Shown piece by piece: positions 32,815-42,093 of a stretch of 61,442 nucleotides of DNA (the first letter of the stretch is position 1; each line of letters starts with the position of its first letter). The stretch comes from JBDIBA01 sp039812705. GTDB lineage: Bacteria > Actinomycetota > Acidimicrobiia > Acidimicrobiales > JBBSGY01. Both the position numbers and the translations under genes were made by a program. Below the pieces are notes generated by a model, which was not told the origin of the DNA, did no database searches, and saw nothing but the letters and a program-made list of their open reading frames with translations. The stretch is from assembly GCA_039812705.1 (NCBI GenBank), contig JBDIBA010000006.1, positions 1-61,442 on the forward strand. The letters are read 5' to 3'.

Positions 32815-33336
32815 TCAAACTGCACCAAGGGGAAACGACGCTAACGAACGCCAAACGCGTTCGACCTCGTGCAGCATCGTGACAGACCACACGGTCGTCG
32901 CAAGCTGAAATACCCCAAACTCTTTAATTGCCCAATCAGCGCGGTCTTCTGCAATCTCCGAAGCCAACGTCACGTGAGGCACATATTCGTAACTCAACTC
33001 GCGACTCAGCGGTTCGACAAACACCTGCCGGCGCAGCGTCATTAGGCGTTCAATGTCATCGCCGAACACATCTGCTTTCAGCACCGGACTCACAGGAAAG
33101 AACGTGGACACGTTTCCAATCGTCAACTGCAACGGTGCAACGGTTGTCGCAGCCATGCTCACAACGTCGATTGCCTTTTGCACGTCTCGTTCGTGAACAT
33201 TGATCGGCGGAACCAACGTCACATGCGGCGCGATGCGATTCAGGGCCGGATCACCGAACAACTCGCGCAATGAATCAATCTCCCCTGCGGTTTCAGCATC
33301 GAAAAGCAGAGCAACACCCAACCGGTGCCTAGGCAT
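32815..33336 (-). CDS. 2'-5' RNA ligase/cyclic phosphodiesterase superfamily (2H) protein
   Basis: 173 aa from the ATG at 33336. Two H-x-T motifs, APHVTLVPP near residue 38 and VPHVTLAS about 90 residues later, define the 2H phosphoesterase fold seen in ThpR/LigT-like proteins. Such cytoplasmic enzymes open 2',3'-cyclic phosphates or make/break 2'-5' links; the role here is unknown. The ATG overlaps the TGA of the upstream GH16-like gene (ATGA), so I prefer it to the nine-residue-longer frame. Length is typical. Confidence 0.8.
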   Translation of the reverse strand: MPRHRLGVALLFDAETAGEIDSLRELFGDPALNRIAPHVTLVPPINVHERDVQKAIDVVSMAATTVAPLQLTIGNVSTFFPVSPVLKADVFGDDIERLMTLRRQVFVEPLSRELSYEYVPHVTLASEIAEDRADWAIKEFGVFQLATTVWSVTMLHEVERVWRSLASFPLGAV

Positions 33337-34517
33337 CAGTTGTGCGCATAGGCCGCAACCCAATCAATCTGGACACGTCCCGAAACGTTAGGTGCGGTAT
33401 TGCCCCTTTCATCGGTCTCGGTCTGCAGAACCCAATGCATTGGCTCGTGAGGAACATCTGCGCTTGAGCCTTGCAACTTTCCATCCAAAAAGAACTTCAC
33501 CGACTGCGGAGTCCACTCAATGGTCGCAACATGCCAACTGGAATAGGACTGCTTGGTATCAAAGGCGGAGCAATTTTTAGCCGCCGCTCCTGGACAGTGA
33601 TTGAACGCATTGATTGTTCCGTCCAGCGTCCCTTCCGGGAAGTTGATTTCGGAAGTCCAAACGTCGGTGTCCGGCCACAGCAACCAGGCCGTCTTGTAAC
33701 CAGGCAAGTTGTCGGCGCGGAAACGAACCGAATAGCGACCGTAAGTCATTCCCTTGTATGCAGTTCCCGTGACATTCGGAACGGGTGCGGCAACACGCGG
33801 TCGGCCGTCGCTACCCGTGTGGAGGTTGAGGCTCATGACTCCGTTGTCGACGGAAATGATGTCGTTGCTGTACTGCCCTTTTTTCATGGTGTCCGAAAAG
33901 CCGTCGTAGGAATGCCACTTCGCCGCATACGGACCCGGCCACTGACCTCTTGCCAGGTCTGCTGTGAAATCTTCACGGAATACTTGCTTCCATCCGGCGA
34001 GGTCACCCACGGGCATGGAACTTGGGCTTACGCCCGCCGCCCGCAGGGCCGAAGTCGGCGCGCCCTGAACCCGCGCTGTGGTTGTCGTTGGCTTGCTCAC
34101 CGTCAGTGCCGTGGTAGCCGTTGTCGTGGTCGTCGGCCTGGCAGGAACAACGACGTCTGCACCCGCGTCGCGCCCCTTGGTTGTCGCCGTGACTTTGACC
34201 GGTCCGCTGTACCCATCGGGAAGTGCAAACACCACTGAAAACTCACCGTCGCCATCGGTCACGCCGGTGGTCTGGCCTGAACCGTTCGTTATCTCCGCCT
34301 TCACTTCCAGCGGTACGCCGCGTTCAAAATTGTCACCAATTGCAGTGATCAAACCGTTTCCGCCGGTTGCGTTAACCGTGGCTTCAGCAACCGTGGCATC
34401 CGCCAGCGGTGGAACGAGTGTGAGAACAAGGACTGCGAACGCCGAACCCGCCGCGCGGCGTCGAGTGGTCTTGAACGCTCTAGCCAAGGGTTTCGAAACA
34501 GTTCTTTCCAAAAACAC
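33336..34517 (-). CDS. Secreted GH16-like glycoside hydrolase
   Basis: 393 aa. A basic N-terminus and hydrophobic segment (AAGSAFAVLVLTLVPPLADA) form a signal peptide. A small beta-domain (LEVKAEITNGSGQTTGVTDGDGEF) and a Thr/Pro-rich linker (residues ~125-150) precede a GH16-type jelly roll: FREDFTADLARGQWPG, YGRYSVRFRADNLPGYKTAWLLWP and WTSEINFPEG. The catalytic signature of GH16 is ExDxxE; here it is EINFPE with Asn for the middle Asp. C-terminal WHVATIEWTPQSVKFFLDGK is typical of the fold. Probably acts on an extracellular beta-glucan or galactan. The start is GTG; a TATGAT hexamer lies upstream. Confidence 0.75.
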   Translation of the reverse strand: MFLERTVSKPLARAFKTTRRRAAGSAFAVLVLTLVPPLADATVAEATVNATGGNGLITAIGDNFERGVPLEVKAEITNGSGQTTGVTDGDGEFSVVFALPDGYSGPVKVTATTKGRDAGADVVVPARPTTTTTATTALTVSKPTTTTARVQGAPTSALRAAGVSPSSMPVGDLAGWKQVFREDFTADLARGQWPGPYAAKWHSYDGFSDTMKKGQYSNDIISVDNGVMSLNLHTGSDGRPRVAAPVPNVTGTAYKGMTYGRYSVRFRADNLPGYKTAWLLWPDTDVWTSEINFPEGTLDGTINAFNHCPGAAAKNCSAFDTKQSYSSWHVATIEWTPQSVKFFLDGKLQGSSADVPHEPMHWVLQTETDERGNTAPNVSGRVQIDWVAAYAHN

Positions 34518-34627
34518 GGCCGCCCACTTTCGATAAGTGACGTTGGGTAGGCCGTATCATAATACCGGTAAAACCCAACTAAAAATCAGCGATTCAAACG
34601 CCAAGCATTGGGCCCTCGGGCAGCAAA

Positions 34628-34643
34628 CTCAGTTGAGACTGAG
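34628..34643 (-). terminator. Weak candidate terminator after the ATP synthase operon
   Basis: A perfect 6-bp inverted repeat (ctcagt/actgag) with a 4-nt loop lies 11 nt downstream of the atpC stop; on the minus strand it is followed by only three T. Also present in this gap is a TATGAT on the minus strand, which may serve the GH16-like gene. Confidence 0.35.
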
Positions 34644-34653
34644 CGTTGATTAA

Positions 34654-35007
34654 TCAGTCTTCTCGGGAAGCAAGCGATTCTTGAGTCACGGGAGCCGAGA
34701 CTGGCGGGATTGCGTTCGGGTCATCGAAAACGCGCTCTGCCAAAACGTCGACCCGGGTGATGTCATCAACCGCACCGATGCTCAAAAAGCCACCTTCGAC
34801 GGCCCACTCGCGCTTGCCCTCAGTTGTCTCAACCTGCAACGGGCCGGCACCAAGGACAGCCAGCGTGTGCTCGTGACCGCCCAAGACACCCAAGTCACCA
34901 GCGGCCGTGCGAGCCAGCAAAAAGCGTGCCCTTCCCGACCAGACCTCGGACTCGGGCGTGACGATGTGAACGTCTAAGCGGTGACCAACGCCGGGAGCCT
35001 CGCTCAT
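34654..35007 (-). CDS. atpC: F1Fo ATP synthase epsilon subunit
   Basis: 117 aa. The N-terminal beta-sandwich reads LDVHIVTPESEVWSGRARFLLARTAAGDLGVLGGHEHTLAVL, the usual start of epsilon. The C-terminal helical arm is short or truncated compared with E. coli, as in many actinobacteria. Its ATG overlaps the atpD stop (ATGA). Part of the central stalk; couples rotation and can inhibit ATP hydrolysis. Last gene of the atp operon. Confidence 0.93.
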   Translation of the reverse strand: MSEAPGVGHRLDVHIVTPESEVWSGRARFLLARTAAGDLGVLGGHEHTLAVLGAGPLQVETTEGKREWAVEGGFLSIGAVDDITRVDVLAERVFDDPNAIPPVSAPVTQESLASRED

Positions 35008-36443
35008 TGGTCTTCTTCTGCCAACTTCTTGGCCTGGGCCATCACGTCGTCAACGCCACCGATGCTGAAGAACGCCTGCTCTGGGATTTCGTCGAACTCA
35101 CCGTCAACCAACTTGTCGAAAGCCTCAATGGTTTCTGACAGCGGAACAGTTGAACCCTTTTGACCGGTGAACTGCTCGGCAACGTAGAAGTTCTGACCCA
35201 AGAAACGCTGCACCTTGCGAGCACGCGCAACAACAACGCGGTCTTCTTCACTCAATTCATCGACACCAAGAATGGCGATGATGTCCTGAAGATCCTTGTA
35301 ACGCTGAAGGATTCCGATAACTCGCTGAGCAACGCGGTAGTGGTTCTCCCCCACGTAAGCGGGGTCAAGCAAGCGCGATGTTGAGTCAAGCGGGTCAACG
35401 GCTGGGTAAATACCAAGCGATGCAATCTGACGCGAAAGAACCGTCGTTGCGTCGAGGTGAGCAAACGTTGCGTGAGGCGCGGGGTCGGTGATGTCGTCGG
35501 CAGGGATGTAGACAGCCTGCAGAGAGGTAATAGAGTGACCACGCGTCGACGTAATGCGCTCTTGAAGCTGGCCCATCTCGTCAGCAAGCGTTGGCTGGTA
35601 ACCCACGGCCGAAGGCATGCGACCAAGCAGCGTCGAAACCTCTGAACCGGCTTGGGTAAAACGGAAGATGTTGTCGATGAACAACAACACGTCTTGGCCC
35701 ATCTCGTCACGGAAGTACTCAGCCATTGTCAGAGCCGCAAGAGCAACGCGCAAACGCGTGCCGGGAGGCTCGTCCATCTGACCAAACACAAGCGCGGTCT
35801 TGTCGATAACGCCGGACTCGGTCATTTCCTGAAGAAGGTCGTTACCTTCACGGGTGCGCTCGCCAACGCCTGCAAACACCGACACACCGTCGTGTTCGTC
35901 AGCAACACGACGAATCATTTCCTGGATGAGAACGGTCTTACCAACACCGGCTCCACCCATCAGGCCGATCTTTCCACCACGAACATATGGGGTCAGGAGG
36001 TCGATGACCTTAATGCCGGTCTCGAACATTTCGGTCTTGGATTCGAGTTGGTCAAACGGAGGTGCCTGACGGTGGATTGGCCAAGTCTTGTCACCCTGGA
36101 AGCTTGGGTCGTCAAGGGCCTTGCCAAACACGTTGAAGACGTGACCCAAAACTTGGTTGCCAACGGGAACCGAAATTGGTGCGCCGGTGTTCTTGACGGG
36201 AGCGCCACGAACCACGCCGTCTGTTGGCTGCATGGAAATTGCGCGCACGACACCTTCACCAAGGTGCTGCGCGACTTCCAACACGAGCGTGACTGTCTCG
36301 TCGCCGATGGTTCGGTCAACGTGGACAGCGTTGTTGATCTCAGGAACTTGGCCTGGAGGGAACTCGACATCGATAACAGGACCGATAACGCGCGTAACGC
36401 GACCGGTTCCAGTTGTTGGGTTGTTAGCTGTTGTAACTGACAT
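35004..36443 (-). CDS. atpD: F1Fo ATP synthase beta subunit
   Basis: 479 aa, the catalytic subunit. Walker A is GGAGVGKTVLIQE, Walker B is VLLFIDNIFRFTQ, preceded by the catalytic Glu in GVGERTREGNDL; the DELSEED-loop is DELSEEDR. N-terminal GRVTRVIGPVIDVEFPPG is characteristic. It makes ATP at the alpha-beta interface of the F1 head in the cytoplasm. Three nt after atpG and overlapping atpC. Confidence 0.98.
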   Translation of the reverse strand: MSVTTANNPTTGTGRVTRVIGPVIDVEFPPGQVPEINNAVHVDRTIGDETVTLVLEVAQHLGEGVVRAISMQPTDGVVRGAPVKNTGAPISVPVGNQVLGHVFNVFGKALDDPSFQGDKTWPIHRQAPPFDQLESKTEMFETGIKVIDLLTPYVRGGKIGLMGGAGVGKTVLIQEMIRRVADEHDGVSVFAGVGERTREGNDLLQEMTESGVIDKTALVFGQMDEPPGTRLRVALAALTMAEYFRDEMGQDVLLFIDNIFRFTQAGSEVSTLLGRMPSAVGYQPTLADEMGQLQERITSTRGHSITSLQAVYIPADDITDPAPHATFAHLDATTVLSRQIASLGIYPAVDPLDSTSRLLDPAYVGENHYRVAQRVIGILQRYKDLQDIIAILGVDELSEEDRVVVARARKVQRFLGQNFYVAEQFTGQKGSTVPLSETIEAFDKLVDGEFDEIPEQAFFSIGGVDDVMAQAKKLAEEDQ

Positions 36444-36446
36444 GGC

Positions 36447-37331
36447 TCAACTCCCTGCTGAGGCTTCGGCGGCACCCACCAGCTCGGTGAGTTCCTGCGT
36501 AATGGCGGCTTGGCGCGCCTGGTTGTATTGGCGCGTGAGGTCTTCGATCAATTCTGTGGCGTTGTCTGTTGCGGTACTCATGGCACGACGACGGGCCGAG
36601 AGTTCCGAGGCAGAAGCCTCAAGAAATGCTGCAAACAAACGGACTTCGACATAGCGAGGCAGCAATGCACGCAACACCGTGTCTGCATCTGGTTCAAAGT
36701 TGTAAACGGGCTCTGGGACGCCGTCGAGCTCTTCGGTTTCTTCGACGACTTCAAGCGGCAAGAAGCGACGAACGACCGGGCGTTGTGAAATGGATGAAAC
36801 AAAGTGCGCGTAGACCGCAAAGATCTCGTCCACTTCCCCATCTTGAAACGCATCGATGACAACGTTTGCAACTTCCTTGGCATCGACGTACTTGGGCTTG
36901 TCGCTGTAACCAACCCAACTCTGTTCGATGTCGCGGTTGCGGAACTTGAAGTAAGCAACGCCCTTGCGGCCCGTTACGTAAAGCTTTGGCGTGACACCTT
37001 CGTCACGCAACCGGGTAATGAGTTCTTCGGTTTCCTTGAGAATGCTGGAACTGTACGGACCAGCAAGGCCGCGGTCTGAAGTAACAACAATGACTGCCGC
37101 GTTGCGTCGCTCGGCGCGCTCGCTCAAGTAACCACTGCTCAACTCTGAACCACTACTTGCAAGTTCGCTCAAAGCAGCAGTGATGGCATTGGCGTACGGC
37201 AAGGACGCGGCCATTGCCTGCTGTGCCTTGCGAACCTGCGCTGCAGCAATCAGTTCAAAAGCGCGCGTGATCTTTTTTGTGCTCTGGACGCTACTGCGCC
37301 GACGCTTGATCTCGCGAAGTCCCTTTGCCAT
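36447..37331 (-). CDS. atpG: F1Fo ATP synthase gamma subunit
   Basis: 294 aa. The N-terminal coiled-coil helix starts KGLREIKRRRSSVQSTKKITRAFELIAAAQVRKAQ and the C-terminal helix reads ASASELSARRRAMSTATDNATELIEDLTRQYNQARQAAITQEL, the two stalk helices that rotate inside alpha3beta3. The central Rossmann-like part contains VVTSDRGLAGPYSS. Placed between atpA and atpD with 3-nt gaps. Confidence 0.97.
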   Translation of the reverse strand: MAKGLREIKRRRSSVQSTKKITRAFELIAAAQVRKAQQAMAASLPYANAITAALSELASSGSELSSGYLSERAERRNAAVIVVTSDRGLAGPYSSSILKETEELITRLRDEGVTPKLYVTGRKGVAYFKFRNRDIEQSWVGYSDKPKYVDAKEVANVVIDAFQDGEVDEIFAVYAHFVSSISQRPVVRRFLPLEVVEETEELDGVPEPVYNFEPDADTVLRALLPRYVEVRLFAAFLEASASELSARRRAMSTATDNATELIEDLTRQYNQARQAAITQELTELVGAAEASAGS

Positions 37332-37334
37332 CTA

Positions 37335-38972
37335 CTAAGCCTGCTTTGGTGGCGTAACGACGCGCTTCTTGACTGCTTCTTGCTGAGGGTCAACATCGCC
37401 TGTGGCTTCGTTGTCCTCGATGACCTTTGCGTCCTTGCCCGACACCTGGAATGTTTCCTTGAAGCTTTCAACGGCCGAGCGAAGCTTGCCTTCAACATCG
37501 TCATCAAGCTTGCCGGTGTTCTTGATTGCATCGGCAACCTCGGCGTGGTTGAACGCGATGTGGTCAATCAGTTCCGCTTCGAAACGCTTGACATCTTCGA
37601 CCGGGATGGAGTCCAAGTAACCGCGCTGTGCAGTCCAGATAGCAATGACCTGGTTGTGTACCGGCATTGGACTGAACTGCTTTTGCTTGAGCATCTCGAC
37701 AAGGCGTGCACCACGGTCAAGCTGACGGCGAGACGCGCGGTCGAGGTCTGAAGCAAACAGCGAGAACGCTTCGAGGTCTCGGTACTGAGCAAGGTCAACA
37801 CGCAATGAACCCGCGACGCTCTTCATGGCCTTGACCTGAGCTGCACCACCAACACGCGAGACCGAAGTACCAACGTTGATGGCGGGACGCACACCAGAGT
37901 TGAAAAGGTCTGTCTCGACGAAGATCTGACCGTCGGTGATTGAAATGACGTTGGTTGGGATGTAAGCGGAGATGTCTCCACCCTTGGTCTCAATGATTGG
38001 AAGACCGGTCAAAGAACCTCCACCCAAGTCGTCGCTTAGCTGCGCGCAACGCTCAAGCAAGCGACTGTGAAGGTAGAAGACGTCGCCTGGGTAGGCCTCG
38101 CGTCCGGCGGGACGGCGAAGCAACAAGGAAATCTCGCGGTAGGCGTCTGCCTGCTTGGAGAGGTCGTCAAAGATGATGAGCGCGTCGTCGCCCTTGTACA
38201 TCCAGTGCTGGCCGAGCGCGGAACCCGCGTAAGGAGCGATGTACTTGAACGAGGACGGGAAGGAAGCGGGTGCCGAAACAATGGTTGTGTATTCCATTGC
38301 ACCGCGCGCTTCAAGCTGGTTATAAACCTCGACAATTGTCGATTGCTTTTGTCCAACTGCGACATAGATGCACTTGACGGCCTTGTCGGTCCCCCAGTGC
38401 TCCTTCTGCGCAACGATGGCATCGAGCGCGATTGCCGTCTTGCCGGTCTGACGGTCACCAATGATCAGCTGGCGCTGACCGCGACCGATGTTGGTCATGG
38501 AGTCAACAGCCTTAATGCCGGTCTGCAGCGGGTTACGAACTTCCTTGCGCTCAACAACCGAGGGTGCCTGAAGTTCAAGCTTGCGGACCGCCTCTGACTG
38601 AACATCGCCCTTGCCGTCGAGCGGACGACCAAGTGGGTCTACAACACGACCAAGGAAACCATCGCCAACCGGGATTGAAAGGACTTCGCCTGTGTGGCGA
38701 ACTGCTTGACCTTCTTCAATTCCAGACGCGTCGCCCAAGATGACGCAGCCGATTTCGCGTTCATCGAGGTTAAGTGCGATTCCCAACAAACCACCCTCGA
38801 ACTCCAAGAGTTCGTTGGCCATGGTTCCGGGCATGCCGACAACGCGGGCGATGCCGTCTCCGGTTTCAATTACGCGGCCGACTTCCTCGCGCGAAACGGT
38901 TGGTGAAAAAGACTCGACGTTGCGTCGGAGCGCTTCTGCAATGTCTTGCGAGCTGATCGAAAGGTCAGTCAC
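37335..38972 (-). CDS. atpA: F1Fo ATP synthase alpha subunit
   Basis: 545 aa, slightly long because of a C-terminal extension (NEATGDVDPQQEAVKKRVVTPPKQA) seen also in other actinobacteria. The Walker A motif is GDRQTGKTAIALDAI; ALIIFDDLSKQADAYREISLLLRRPAGREAYPGDVFYLHSRLLER is the near-invariant alpha block, quoted here only by its start and end residues in the region of 290-330. It forms the regulatory nucleotide sites of F1. It follows atpH after 51 nt. Confidence 0.98.
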   Translation of the reverse strand: MTDLSISSQDIAEALRRNVESFSPTVSREEVGRVIETGDGIARVVGMPGTMANELLEFEGGLLGIALNLDEREIGCVILGDASGIEEGQAVRHTGEVLSIPVGDGFLGRVVDPLGRPLDGKGDVQSEAVRKLELQAPSVVERKEVRNPLQTGIKAVDSMTNIGRGQRQLIIGDRQTGKTAIALDAIVAQKEHWGTDKAVKCIYVAVGQKQSTIVEVYNQLEARGAMEYTTIVSAPASFPSSFKYIAPYAGSALGQHWMYKGDDALIIFDDLSKQADAYREISLLLRRPAGREAYPGDVFYLHSRLLERCAQLSDDLGGGSLTGLPIIETKGGDISAYIPTNVISITDGQIFVETDLFNSGVRPAINVGTSVSRVGGAAQVKAMKSVAGSLRVDLAQYRDLEAFSLFASDLDRASRRQLDRGARLVEMLKQKQFSPMPVHNQVIAIWTAQRGYLDSIPVEDVKRFEAELIDHIAFNHAEVADAIKNTGKLDDDVEGKLRSAVESFKETFQVSGKDAKVIEDNEATGDVDPQQEAVKKRVVTPPKQA

Positions 38973-39023
38973 CTGGACTCCTGTTGTGCTGTTGAAAGAG
39001 ACTGTGAAATGGGGCTCATTTAC

Positions 39024-39839
39024 CTATGCCCCAACTAGCGCTTCACGCGCTTGTTGCAATTTGTGACGGACGCTGCCGTCTAGAACTTCGTCGCCGATGC
39101 GGACAACCAAGGAACCAATGATCGTTGAGTCCACCAAGAAACGGCCTTCGATGTCGCGGCCGGCAGTTGAACTGAGCGCAGCCAGCAAGCGCTGCTTGCG
39201 TGCATCGTCGAGTTCAACAGCGCTGCGGATAACGGCAATGGCTGCGTTGCGTCGACTTGCAGCAAGCTCGGCTCGCTCGCGAAGCAACGCATCTACGCCG
39301 CGACCGTGGGTAAGCGAGATTGCAGTCAGCGACATCTCGCGCAACGCAACCGGCGTGCGCGAACCGAGAAGTTCGGCAAGCACCTTGACCTTTGCTTCGT
39401 CACCAATTCCTGGGTTGGCAAACGCGTCGCGAAGTTCTTCGCTGTTGGAAACGATGTCGGCCATGTCGAGCAGCTGCTGTTCGACGGCTTTCAGGTCGTG
39501 ACCGCCAGAGCTGCTTGCTGTTGTGCGCTCGGCCGACACGAAGCTCAGTTCGCTCAGGGCGTCGAACAATGCGGAAACAACCGACCTGCTGTCCGATGCG
39601 TTGCTTGCCCCCGACACAATTAGATCAACGGTTTGTGGAGCAAAACCGCCACCCACAACATCGCTAACCAATGCCTTCTTGTTTTCTTCTGGAAGGTCGG
39701 CTTGAGCAAGCGTGCGTGCCAACAAAGGCGACGCACCCACAGCGCGAGTAAAGGCCCCGAGTTCGCTCAGCACAGAGTCGACCGGCGCAGACTGCGCGGT
39801 CAACTCAACCAACGAGACGGTCTTGGGGCTGAGGCTCAT
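39024..39839 (-). CDS. atpH: F1Fo ATP synthase delta subunit
   Basis: 271 aa. The C-terminal part matches delta/OSCP: AFANPGIGDEAKVKVLAELLG, RRNAAIAVIRSAVELDDARKQRLLAALS, then GSLVVRIGDEVLDGSVRHKLQQAREALVG. The N-terminal part is longer than in E. coli (177 aa), as is common in actinobacteria. It joins the peripheral stalk to the F1 head. Its ATG overlaps the atpF stop (ATGA). Confidence 0.93.
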   Translation of the reverse strand: MSLSPKTVSLVELTAQSAPVDSVLSELGAFTRAVGASPLLARTLAQADLPEENKKALVSDVVGGGFAPQTVDLIVSGASNASDSRSVVSALFDALSELSFVSAERTTASSSGGHDLKAVEQQLLDMADIVSNSEELRDAFANPGIGDEAKVKVLAELLGSRTPVALREMSLTAISLTHGRGVDALLRERAELAASRRNAAIAVIRSAVELDDARKQRLLAALSSTAGRDIEGRFLVDSTIIGSLVVRIGDEVLDGSVRHKLQQAREALVGA

Positions 39840-40384
39840 GAACGCGGAAGCTCCGAAATGTATTGATCAACCAAACGAAGTTGACGCTCGCGGTCTAGAG
39901 AGTCGCCAACGACACGCGTTGCCAAATCGACAGCAAGCACGCCTACTTCGTTCTTGAGCGTTGACAGAGCGCGATCACGCTCTGCACCAATCTGCTCTTG
40001 AGCACGTTCGAGGATCCGCTGAGCCTTGTCTTCGGCCTGCAAGCGCAGCTCGTCTTCAAGGCGGTCTGCGTTTGACCGTGCTTGTTCAACAATCTTCTGA
40101 CCTTCGACGCGGGCTTCATGCAGCAATGCTTCTTGGCGGCGCAACAACTCTGCCGCTTCTGCACGCTGACGCTCGGCCTCGGTCAGCTTGCCCTCAATGT
40201 TGGTTGAGCGATCGGCAAACGTCTTGTTGACCCTTGGAAAGATGAGCCTTGATGCGACCAACAAAAGCAGCAAGAAACACACCGCACCCCAAATGAGCTC
40301 TGCTGGCTCTGGGATAAGCGGGTTGCTGTGCTCAGCTGCCCCTTCGGACGCCGCGAGGATCACGGCTGACATCTGGTGATGCAT
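39836..40384 (-). CDS. atpF: F1Fo ATP synthase b subunit
   Basis: 182 aa. One membrane helix (ELIWGAVCFLLLLLVASRLIF) is followed by a long, strongly charged coiled coil (RSTNIEGKLTEAERQRAEAAEL and onward) and a C-terminal delta-contact region ending YISELPRS. This is the peripheral stalk. Seven nt after atpE, overlapping atpH. Confidence 0.95.
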   Translation of the reverse strand: MHHQMSAVILAASEGAAEHSNPLIPEPAELIWGAVCFLLLLLVASRLIFPRVNKTFADRSTNIEGKLTEAERQRAEAAELLRRQEALLHEARVEGQKIVEQARSNADRLEDELRLQAEDKAQRILERAQEQIGAERDRALSTLKNEVGVLAVDLATRVVGDSLDRERQLRLVDQYISELPRS

Positions 40385-40391
40385 GGGCTAG

Positions 40392-40619
40392 TTAGCTGAA
40401 AAGGAAGCCGACGATAATACCAAGCAACGCCAGAATTTCGATAAAAGCAATACCGATATACATCTGGCTTGTAAGGGCACCTTGGGCTTCGGGTTGACGG
40501 GCGATGGACTCAACGGTCTTACCGATCAACAAGCCAAGGCCAATACCTGGGCCGAGGGTCGCAATACCGAAGGCAATTGCGTTGATGTTTCCGGAAATCT
40601 CTGCCAAAAGGGGAATCAC
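40392..40619 (-). CDS. atpE: F1Fo ATP synthase c subunit
   Basis: 75 aa, two membrane helices joined by the polar loop RQPEAQG. Helix 1 has the Gly-rich GIATLGPGIGLGLLIG; helix 2 carries the ion-binding Glu in GIAFIEILALLGI. The Glu is followed by Ile rather than Ser/Thr, which fits proton rather than sodium coupling. The start is GTG with caggag 8 nt before it. The membrane rotor ring. Confidence 0.95.
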   Translation of the reverse strand: MIPLLAEISGNINAIAFGIATLGPGIGLGLLIGKTVESIARQPEAQGALTSQMYIGIAFIEILALLGIIVGFLFS

Positions 40620-40700
40620 TTGTACTCCTGTGGTTGGGAAATATTGCAGAACTTGAACAGCGAACTAACGAAGGCGACTGTAGACCGACCCACTCAACAA

Positions 40701-41498
40701 CTAGTGGGCTTCTTGCAACGAACTCTGGATGTAAACAGCCGTGAGGATCGCGAAGATGAATGCCTGTAGTGCGCCAACGAAAATTTCGAAACCGATAAAT
40801 GCGGTTCCCATGATGAGCGAGCCCACGCCGAATGCTGCGGTTGAGCCGCGCTCCAGCAAGTAGGCCGTTCCTAAAAAGAACATGGTGAGCAACATGTGGC
40901 CCGCGATCATGTTTGCGGTGAGTCGGATGGTCAGCGTCAAAGGACGAAGAATGAACACCGTCAGAAACTCGATCGGAACCAGCAAAAGAAGGATTGGCAC
41001 CGGAACACCCGAAGGAACCAACGCGGCCTTGAGGTAACCAAACCCGCCGTGAGTGCGAATACCGGCGATAACGAAAACAAACCAGGTGCAGATGGACAAC
41101 GCGAGAGGAATGCCGATTCGCGAGGTTGCCGAGAAGTTGAGGCCCGGAATGACGCCGAACCAGTTACAGAAAAGAACGAAGAGAAACAGCGTGGTTAGGA
41201 AGGGCAGGTATGGAAGGCCCTTCTTGCCCATAGTCGGCATGATGACCTTGTCGCGGACGAAGTCAACAATGAACTCTGCAACGTTTTGAATACCCCGCGG
41301 AACGAGTTTGGGGTTGCGAAAGCCGAGCGCGAGTACGCCGAGGGTCAAGAGGCTTGCGAGGAAAAGGACTACAACCGTGCGGTTGATTCCGAGGTTCAGA
41401 CCAAAGACATGAAGGTCAATGAACGGCTCACGGTAAAACGACTCTGCACCAGGTACGTGAAAACCTTCGCGGGCGGCAAGAATCGGAAACGACGTCAT
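40701..41498 (-). CDS. atpB: F1Fo ATP synthase a subunit
   Basis: 265 aa, multi-pass. The essential Arg lies in PLTLTIRLTANMIAGHMLL; other typical blocks are LFCNWFGVIPG and the C-terminal FVGALQAFIFAILTAVYIQ. It forms the proton half-channels next to the c-ring. It is preceded by the atpI-like gene and followed 81 nt later by atpE. Confidence 0.96.
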   Translation of the reverse strand: MTSFPILAAREGFHVPGAESFYREPFIDLHVFGLNLGINRTVVVLFLASLLTLGVLALGFRNPKLVPRGIQNVAEFIVDFVRDKVIMPTMGKKGLPYLPFLTTLFLFVLFCNWFGVIPGLNFSATSRIGIPLALSICTWFVFVIAGIRTHGGFGYLKAALVPSGVPVPILLLLVPIEFLTVFILRPLTLTIRLTANMIAGHMLLTMFFLGTAYLLERGSTAAFGVGSLIMGTAFIGFEIFVGALQAFIFAILTAVYIQSSLQEAH

Positions 41499-41655
41499 TT
41501 AGGTTTCGTTCGGCTTTCAACAATTGTCGGACAAAACTTCCAGGTGCACGAAGGAGGACCGTCATTTCCTGAGAGGCCCGCAAGACAATCTTGCAAAGGC
41601 CATCCTTTAGAGGAAGTTCCAGGGCAACGCCCAAGTGCTTTACGCGGAAAAGCTA

Positions 41656-42093
41656 TCACAGGGTCTCCGCCCCCCGGGGTTGAAACGCCGCGTTTGTGCG
41701 TCCAGTTTTCGTCATCACAACAGCCTGTACTGATGCAAAAAACACCGCGGATACTCCGACGCATGCGGCGATCAGTTCGCGGTTCAACTTTGCGACATCG
41801 AGTGACAAACCAACTGCAGTAAGTAACGAACACTTCCAGATGTAGACGCCGAGCGTCACGGCGCGCAACATCGACGACTTGAGCAGAGTTGCAACGCAGA
41901 TGGTCGTCGATGCCATGAAAAATGTTCCAAGTGCCGACGCTGCAAATGCCTGCTTCCAGTCGGGGTTGCCAGTTGCGGCCGCCAGCGCACCGATGGCAAG
42001 AGGAATGACAACCGCTCCCCCGATTACGCCGATAACGATTGCCGTGATCATGGCCCGCCGGACTTGGAGGAAGTCGGCGTCAGGCTGGTTCAT
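41656..42093 (-). CDS. AtpI-like four-helix membrane protein
   Basis: 145 aa with four predicted helices (MITAIVIGVIGGAVVIPLAIG; AASALGTFFMASTTICVATLL; a third around SLLTAVGLSLD; and ELIAACVGVSAVFFASVQAVV). Position between wecA and atpB matches atpI, a non-essential assembly factor for the c-ring, but the sequence is too variable for a firm name. Its 5' end overlaps the wecA 3' end by 14 nt. Confidence 0.6.
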   Translation of the reverse strand: MNQPDADFLQVRRAMITAIVIGVIGGAVVIPLAIGALAAATGNPDWKQAFAASALGTFFMASTTICVATLLKSSMLRAVTLGVYIWKCSLLTAVGLSLDVAKLNRELIAACVGVSAVFFASVQAVVMTKTGRTNAAFQPRGAETL

